NCBI RefSeq assembly: GCF_022213065.1
Contig: NZ_JAKLJA010000005.1
Span: forward strand, 1-64,000
DNA length: 64,000 nucleotides
From: Paraburkholderia tagetis
GTDB lineage: Bacteria; Pseudomonadota; Gammaproteobacteria; Burkholderiales; Burkholderiaceae
Reading direction: 5' to 3'
Shown here: positions 59,527-64,000 of the stretch, one piece after another
How positions within the stretch are numbered: position 1 is the first letter of the stretch
Layout: every line of letters starts with the position of its first letter
Notes under the pieces: generated by a model
Databases searched by the model: none
What the model was told of the DNA's origin: nothing
The model's input: only the letters and a program-made list of their open reading frames with translations
Translations under genes and position numbers: made by a program

Positions 59527-59796
59527 TTACTGGCTTGCGCCCGAAGCCGGAGCAGCAGCGCCAGCGTCCGAAGCAGCAGCGGCGCCCGAAGCAGCAGGTT
59601 CCGAAGCAGCAGCCGTAGCGTCGCTCGCAGCAGCTGCAGCGCCCGAAGCAGCAGCCGTTGCGTCCGAAGCAGCAGCAGCCGGTGCCGAAGCAGCGGTAGC
59701 GTCGCTAGCCGGCGCAGCAGCTTGGTCGCTGCTCTTGTTGCACGCAGCCAGTGCAACAGCTGCCAGCAGGGATGCTACGAGGAGGGATTTCTTCAT
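59527..59796 (-). CDS. Ala-rich small lipoprotein
   Basis: An 89-residue predicted lipoprotein. The signal peptide MKKSLLVASLLAAVALAAC ends in the lipobox LAAC, followed by NKSSDQ. The mature part is almost entirely Ala, Ser, Thr, Asp and Pro in repeats of the type AASDATAAASGAAAA, with no aromatic residue. It is probably an unstructured surface tail. AAAAGGA precedes ATG 59796 by 7 nt. It is convergent with the helicase gene and flanked by a bidirectional terminator. Similar low-complexity lipoproteins are common in Burkholderia. Confidence 0.8.
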   Translation of the reverse strand: MKKSLLVASLLAAVALAACNKSSDQAAAPASDATAASAPAAAASDATAAASGAAAAASDATAAASEPAASGAAAASDAGAAAPASGASQ

Positions 59797-60029
59797 GATC
59801 ACGTCCTTTTATGGTTAAAGGTAAGCAACAGCGCAAAATAATACCGGTAATGTGCCCCAACATCGACCTGAGCCGCTGGTGGAGATGCACTGCAAGAGCG
59901 TGAATCTTCCCTACGGCCTGGGCGGAAATTATAGGCACTTTCGTATCGACCGTCGACAAATCCGGGGACAATACGTTGTCTTTCTCATACAAGCACTATA
60001 TTTTAGTACGGTATAACAGCCCGAAGCGC

Positions 60030-61274
60030 TTAGGCAAGCACCCCAAGCCGTATCCAGCCCGCACAATACCACTCGTGTAGCAACGCTGTCACACACGAAT
60101 CGTGTGAGAGTGTTACAAAGCGTTTCCCATCCAGAAAGCGGTTGTCAGCCAACGCCGGCAGCCATTTTCTCACTTCTTTGAGCAAGCACCGTTCCCCGTT
60201 CAGGTAATACGACCGCGCATCGTAAAGCAGGATTGTCCTGCGGTCGAGTGTTATCCCGTTTTTCGCGGCGCGCGCAACAAAACGCGCTTCGTCCAGCGGT
60301 TTTTCCGGGGCATCGAATACCACGTTCGATTTCGGTTCTGAAAGCCAGGAGCCGACGAACGAGGAAACGTCCGCATCGCTCCATCGCACTTTAGCAAGCA
60401 CAGCCGATACGCGCTCCACAAGTGCCGGTGGGAGTTGGGCCGGATGCGCCACCGCGGGCTGGTCGGGGTCGCGGTAGAGCGTCGGGTTGCCCGCGTTCTG
60501 GCTGGCGGCGGCGTCGGTGCCGCGTTCGGCCAGCCAGTACAGAAACTGGCTCGTGAGCTCGGTCGTGGAAGGCGAGCGAAAGCCGATCGAGCAGGTCATG
60601 CATTCGCCTTCGGCTACGCCGTCGTGGGCGATGTGCGGCGGCAGGTACAGCATGTCGCCCGGCTCCAGCACCCATTCCTCTTCGGGTTCGAAATTTGCCA
60701 GGATCTTGAGCGGCAGTCCTTCCTGCAGCGACAGGTCGCGCTGTGCGCCGATGCGCCAGCGTCGCTTGCCGTGCACCTGCAGGAGGAACACGTCGTACGA
60801 ATCGAAATGCGGGCCTACGCCGCCGCCGTCGGAGGCGTACGAGATCATCAGGTCGTCGAGGCGGGCGTCGGGCGCAAAGCGAAAGCGCTCGAGCAGCGCG
60901 CGGGCGCGATCGTCGTGCAGGTCCGCGCCTTGCACGAGCAATGTCCATTGGCGCGTTTTCGGTGTCGGCAGTTCATCAGGGGCGAATGGACCCTGCTCGA
61001 GCGCCCAGCGCTTGCGAAAGTGCGTGATGAGACGAGATTCGACATCGTCCTGATCGGCAAGCGCGAAGAGCTCGTCGCGCGAGAGCGGCGCCTCGATGCC
61101 GGGTATCGCCTGGCGAATCAACAATGGCTTTTTCTGCCAGTATTTCTTCATGAACTGCGCCGGACTCAGGCCGCCAAGCAGCGGCGTGGGCGTATCGGGC
61201 GCGGGACTTGCCAGGGAGGGAGTGACGCGCCGCGCGCGGGCGTCCTCCGGGTGGTCTGGGGACCGCTTGGGCAT
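60030..61274 (-). CDS. roxA: Ribosomal protein L16 arginine hydroxylase (RoxA/YcfD-type cupin)
   Basis: 2-oxoglutarate/Fe(II)-dependent JmjC-fold hydroxylase of the family that modifies Arg81 of ribosomal protein L16. The 414 residues start at ATG 61274 (MPKRSPDHPEDARARRV). LLGGLSPAQFMKKYWQKKPL marks the family N-terminus. The iron ligands are His and Asp in GGGVGPHFDSYDVFLLQVHG near residue 140 and a later His in PPHIAHDGVAEGECMTCSIG near 200. A C-terminal winged-helix part (VERVSAVLAKVRWSDADVSS, KWLPALADNRFL) is present. It is about 35-40 residues longer than E. coli YcfD, mainly the disordered N-terminus. It is divergent from slyD with a promoter region of only 32 bases. Confidence 0.9.
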   Translation of the reverse strand: MPKRSPDHPEDARARRVTPSLASPAPDTPTPLLGGLSPAQFMKKYWQKKPLLIRQAIPGIEAPLSRDELFALADQDDVESRLITHFRKRWALEQGPFAPDELPTPKTRQWTLLVQGADLHDDRARALLERFRFAPDARLDDLMISYASDGGGVGPHFDSYDVFLLQVHGKRRWRIGAQRDLSLQEGLPLKILANFEPEEEWVLEPGDMLYLPPHIAHDGVAEGECMTCSIGFRSPSTTELTSQFLYWLAERGTDAAASQNAGNPTLYRDPDQPAVAHPAQLPPALVERVSAVLAKVRWSDADVSSFVGSWLSEPKSNVVFDAPEKPLDEARFVARAAKNGITLDRRTILLYDARSYYLNGERCLLKEVRKWLPALADNRFLDGKRFVTLSHDSCVTALLHEWYCAGWIRLGVLA

Positions 61275-61276
61275 CG

Positions 61277-61282
61277 TATAAT
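61277..61282 (+). promoter_or_regulatory. -10 box TATAAT of slyD in the divergent region
   Basis: A perfect TATAAT 25 nt before the slyD start; its -35 region would lie inside the 5' part of roxA. Confidence 0.55.
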
Positions 61283-61306
61283 GTGGTCTGTATTCTGGAG
61301 GATCGA

Positions 61307-61852
61307 ATGAAAATTGCAAAGGACACCGTCGTGTCGGTCGCTTATAAGCTATCGGATGCGCAGGGCAATCTGATCGAGGAAAGCGACGAGCCGATGGTCT
61401 ATCTGCACGGCGGCTATGATGGCACGTTCCCCAAGATCGAGGAAGTGCTGGACGGCAAGGAGCCGGGCTTCGAGACCCAGATCCAGCTTGAGCCGCAGGA
61501 TGCATTCGGCGAGTACGACCCCGACCTGGTCAAGATCGAACCGCGCAGCCGTTTCCCCGAGCCGCTCGAAGTCGGCATGCAGTTCGAGGGCACGCCCGAA
61601 GAGGGCGACGAGGATCTCGATACGCTCATCTACACCGTCACCGACGTTGCCGAAGACAAGGTCGTGCTCGATGGCAATCACCCGCTTGCAGGCATGGCCC
61701 TGCGTTTTGCGCTGACCGTCAGGGAAGTGCGTCAGGCCACCGAGGACGAGATCGAGCATGAGCACGCGCATGGCGCGGATGGCCTCGAAATCGTCGACGA
61801 GGACGATGACGAGGACGGCGACGAAGCCGCTTCCAAACCCACTCTGCACTGA
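61307..61852 (+). CDS. slyD: FKBP-type peptidyl-prolyl isomerase SlyD
   Basis: Cytoplasmic prolyl isomerase/chaperone with an FKBP domain and inserted IF domain. The 181 residues begin MKIAKDTVVSVAYKLSDAQG. They contain the substrate-binding MVYLHGGYDGTFPKIEEVLD and the IF-domain stretch EPQDAFGEYDPDLVKIEPRS, with FPEPLEVGMQFEG and GNHPLAGMALRF. The C-terminal tail is acidic (VDEDDDEDGDEAAS) with His at HEHAHG, in place of the metal-binding His/Cys tail of E. coli. GGAGG precedes ATG 61307. It has a strong -10 box and a terminator of its own. Confidence 0.93.
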   Translation: MKIAKDTVVSVAYKLSDAQGNLIEESDEPMVYLHGGYDGTFPKIEEVLDGKEPGFETQIQLEPQDAFGEYDPDLVKIEPRSRFPEPLEVGMQFEGTPEEGDEDLDTLIYTVTDVAEDKVVLDGNHPLAGMALRFALTVREVRQATEDEIEHEHAHGADGLEIVDEDDDEDGDEAASKPTLH

Positions 61853-61859
61853 TCGTGCT

Positions 61860-61886
61860 ACGCGCCGGCGACATCTGCCGGCGCGT
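61860..61886 (+). terminator. GC-rich hairpin after slyD
   Basis: ACGCGCCGGC (61860-61869) pairs with GCCGGCGCGT (61877-61886), loop 7 nt; the following sequence is pyrimidine-rich but without a long T-run. Confidence 0.65.
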
Positions 61887-62055
61887 CTCGCTTCGCGTTT
61901 TTGCGCCAGGCATTCTCTTCATGGCGCGACGTTTCCCGTTTATTGCACCTTCCCCACGAGCTTGATGAAGTGGTGGGTCGCGGCTGCTCAATTCAGGGCG
62001 ACTGTATCTGAGGGTATATCGGCGGCACAATGATTTGCGGCCCGACCGGCCCCGC

Positions 62056-63354
62056 TCATGGCGCTGAGCCTGGTGCGGGCCACGCTGGCGTCACCGTTCC
62101 CGCGCTTGCGCCGCCCGACGTACCCCTATCTTCCACCGGATTTGTTCCGCTGGCGCCGTTCGCGTCGGGCGCCTGTTGCATCCCGGGAATCTCCGTCACA
62201 TCGGGCATCGACGATATTTCAGGCATTTCCGGCAGAGCCGGCTCGCCGTTACCGCCCGGTAGCAGGGCCGGCGGTTGGGGCGGCAGCAGCGGCAAGTGCT
62301 CGGGCACCTCGCGCACGCTCACGCGCAACGGCGTGCGGCGCATCATGTCCGCATCGATCTGAAGCCACTGAGTGAGCGGGTCGCGCAGCGAAAACGCAAT
62401 GCGCGTAACGTTAGCAATCCTGATTCCCTTGTCGTTGCGCAATGGCTGATCGATGGCGAAGCCGTGTGTGAGCCTCGCATTCTCGGGATGCACAAGGATC
62501 ACGGGGCCCCGGAAGACGTCCGCCAGCTTCACGAGGCTGTGTCGCAGCTCGGTGAAACCGTCGCGGGGCGTGCGGCGAAAGCGCAACCACGCGAAGCGGT
62601 CCTGGCGTTCGTACTGCTCGGGCATCGCATTGCCCTGCATGAAGATGACGATCGCGCGCGCGTTGCGGCGGCGCGCGAATTCGGCGGCGTGCTCGAGCCA
62701 GAAGCCGTTGGCGATCACGCGATCTTCGAATTCGCCGTTGCGGCCACCGGCGTTCAGAAAATGATTGTTACCATCGGGCACGTTCAGTGCGATGAACACC
62801 GTTTCGCCGAGCTGCCAGCGCGTATTTTCCCGATACGGCCGAAACCGGGAGACCTCGCTTTCACGTGTGAGCGTGAGCGGATATTGCCCGAGCGCGGTGG
62901 AGTCGGTGAAAAAGTTCTGGCGCAGGAAATCGAGTCGCTCGACCGGATCGTAGCCGCCCGCGCCGGCAGTGCCGCAGGTGACCCAGTCGCGCTGTCCCGG
63001 CACGAAGATGAGCGGTGCGCGTGACGCGTCGAGCAATGCGCGGCGCCGGTCATAGAGTCGATCCGCGCAGGTTTCGCGCGACCCTTTGAGATTGCCGCCG
63101 TAGACGACGAACGAGATCTGCGGATCGCGGCCGATCGCGTCGATGAGGCGCTGGAGCGTGGTTTCGTCGCCGGGCTCGGTGACGACGTTTGCCACAACGG
63201 CGAACGAGTAACGCGGAGAAGGGTCCTGCGCCTGTGCAGCGAATGGCAGGCTGCATATCGCCAGGCAGACGAGCACGCTTCGTAGCCCACCGCGCAGGCC
63301 CTTTGGGAGCCGCAATAGCGGCGCGATTTGCGGGCTGCGCGCTGCGCGCCGCAC
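62056..63354 (-). CDS. Secreted phosphoesterase-like protein with degenerate metal sites
   Basis: A 432-residue protein. A signal peptide-like core (LRSVLVCLAICSLPFAAQAQ, about 31-50) is followed by a domain that resembles calcineurin-like phosphoesterases in layout (YSFAVVANVVTEPGDETTLQ; VVYGGNLKGSRETCADRLYD; LIFVPGQRDWVTCG). Where the family has GDxxxG and GNHD, this protein has GGNLKG and PGQRDW, so the usual metal ligands are mostly lost. Later parts (AIVIFMQGNAMPEQYERQD, GPVILVHPENARLTHGFAI) still follow the fold. A Pro/Gly-rich tail from about 370 is disordered. The start is uncertain: GTG at 63354 is used, while upstream codons overlap mutS. It is downstream of mutS on the same strand. 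Confidence 0.65.
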   Translation of the reverse strand: MRRAARSPQIAPLLRLPKGLRGGLRSVLVCLAICSLPFAAQAQDPSPRYSFAVVANVVTEPGDETTLQRLIDAIGRDPQISFVVYGGNLKGSRETCADRLYDRRRALLDASRAPLIFVPGQRDWVTCGTAGAGGYDPVERLDFLRQNFFTDSTALGQYPLTLTRESEVSRFRPYRENTRWQLGETVFIALNVPDGNNHFLNAGGRNGEFEDRVIANGFWLEHAAEFARRRNARAIVIFMQGNAMPEQYERQDRFAWLRFRRTPRDGFTELRHSLVKLADVFRGPVILVHPENARLTHGFAIDQPLRNDKGIRIANVTRIAFSLRDPLTQWLQIDADMMRRTPLRVSVREVPEHLPLLPPQPPALLPGGNGEPALPEMPEISSMPDVTEIPGMQQAPDANGASGTNPVEDRGTSGGASAGTVTPAWPAPGSAP

Positions 63355-63378
63355 CCGATTCAGAAAGCGCCAAGCAAA

Positions 63379-63412
63379 GCCACCCCGGCCATGCGGAAAT
63401 GGCCGGGGTGGC
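63379..63412 (-). terminator. Strong hairpin after mutS
   Basis: GCCACCCCGGCCAT (63379-63392) pairs perfectly with ATGGCCGGGGTGGC (63399-63412) around GCGGAA. It is very GC-rich, without a T-tract on the minus strand. Confidence 0.65.
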
Positions 63413-63427
63413 GTCGCGAGGCGACGC

Positions 63428-64000
63428 TCAGCGTTTAGCGTCCGGCGCAGTGGCCAGCTCATGCAGTTCGTACAGCAGATCGAGCGCATCGCGCGGGCGC
63501 AACTCGTTCGGGTCGAGCTCGCGCAGGCGTTCAGCGACGAGCACAGCGCCCGGGTCGGCTGCCGCCGGGGCATCTTCCACGTAGGGTTGCGCGTCGAAAT
63601 CGTCGTCTTCGCCAGCCACGGGCGCTGCAAACAGGTCGAGCTGCGGCGTGGGTTGGCCGGCGGAGAGTTGCTCCAGATACACGAGATGCTTGCGCGCCGC
63701 GCGGATCACGGGGCTGGGCACGCCCGCAAGCTGCGCGACCTGCAGGCCGTAGCTCTGGTTCGCGGGGCCTTCGCTCACGGCGTGCAGGAACACGATGCCG
63801 TGGCCGTGCTCGACCGCCGAAAGGTGCACGTTGGCTGCTTGCGCGAATTCCGTGGGCAACTGCGTGAGTTCGAAGTAATGCGTCGCGAACAGCGTATGAC
63901 AGCCGTTGTTCGTGAGCAGATGCCGTGCAATGGCCCATGCGAGCGCGAGGCCGTCGAACGTTGACGTGCCGCGCCCGATCTCGTCCATCAGCACGAGACT
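63428..64000 (-). CDS. mutS: DNA mismatch repair ATPase MutS, C-terminal part (gene runs off the window)
   Basis: The last about 190 residues of MutS, which recognises mismatches and starts repair with MutL. Visible are the Walker B region [20 protein letters not shown], the conserved [20 protein letters not shown], and the helical dimerisation segment [20 protein letters not shown] with [20 protein letters not shown]. The C-terminus ends with [18 protein letters not shown], typical of beta-proteobacterial proteins. The start and the mismatch-binding and ATP P-loop domains lie beyond base 64,000. Confidence 0.97.
   Translation of the reverse strand, partial: SLVLMDEIGRGTSTFDGLALAWAIARHLLTNNGCHTLFATHYFELTQLPTEFAQAANVHLSAVEHGHGIVFLHAVSEGPANQSYGLQVAQLAGVPSPVIRAARKHLVYLEQLSAGQPTPQLDLFAAPVAGEDDDFDAQPYVEDAPAAADPGAVLVAERLRELDPNELRPRDALDLLYELHELATAPDAKR

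Overview
The window is high-GC DNA from a Burkholderiales beta-proteobacterium, most likely Paraburkholderia, Caballeronia or Burkholderia. The evidence is the gene order pyrG-kdsA-eno-ftsB and rlmN-rodZ-ispG-hisS-yfgM-bamB-der-hfq-hflX-hflK-hflC-DUF2065-hisZ-purA, and the protein sequences themselves. The genus is an inference.

Bases 1 to about 12,600 are the right-hand part of an integrated genomic island. It ends with a large serine recombinase (10691-12598, minus strand) that abuts a comEC/rec2 gene lacking its 5' part. The island therefore appears to have inserted into comEC, with its other end to the left of the window. Cargo, left to right: a C-terminal remnant of a Type ISP restriction-modification enzyme; a reverse transcriptase with a structured upstream RNA; a small acidic ORF; a resolvase remnant; a 35-37 bp minisatellite; an unknown cysteine-containing protein; a serine resolvase; an XRE regulator; a membrane protein with an LprI-like domain; a large lipoprotein; and a YbjN-like protein.

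The main discovery is at 1419-3002 (minus strand). The reverse transcriptase resembles the single-gene DRT2 anti-phage family. The roughly 276 nt upstream of it carries the signature of that system. Two TGT triplets (ACA in the RNA) lie exactly 120 nt apart at 2816-2818 and 2936-2938. If the 120 nt between them (2819-2938) are copied as head-to-tail repeats, three things result. One frame is free of stop codons across the junction (40 codons per unit). A promoter TTGACA-N17-TATCAT forms only across the junction. A GGAG Shine-Dalgarno sits 6 nt before an ATG in the same open frame. This is the 'gene made by reverse transcription' (neo) design described for DRT2, and no conventional annotation would show it.

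Bases 12,600-64,000 are conserved chromosome: CTP synthase, KDO8P synthase, enolase and FtsB; Hsp33, a gamma-carbonic anhydrase and a ferritin-like protein; hydrolases, a PHP phosphatase, a YrdC protein and a site-2 protease; TrpRS, DapA and BamC; a Bax-inhibitor-like protein and Ndk; then the RlmN-to-PurA block (isoprenoid, histidyl-tRNA, outer-membrane assembly, GTPase, Hfq and HflKC functions). It continues with Kup, Tex, a DinG-type helicase, the ribosomal-protein hydroxylase RoxA, SlyD, an unusual phosphoesterase-like secreted protein and the 3' end of mutS. This part is ordinary and is punctuated by clear intrinsic terminators.
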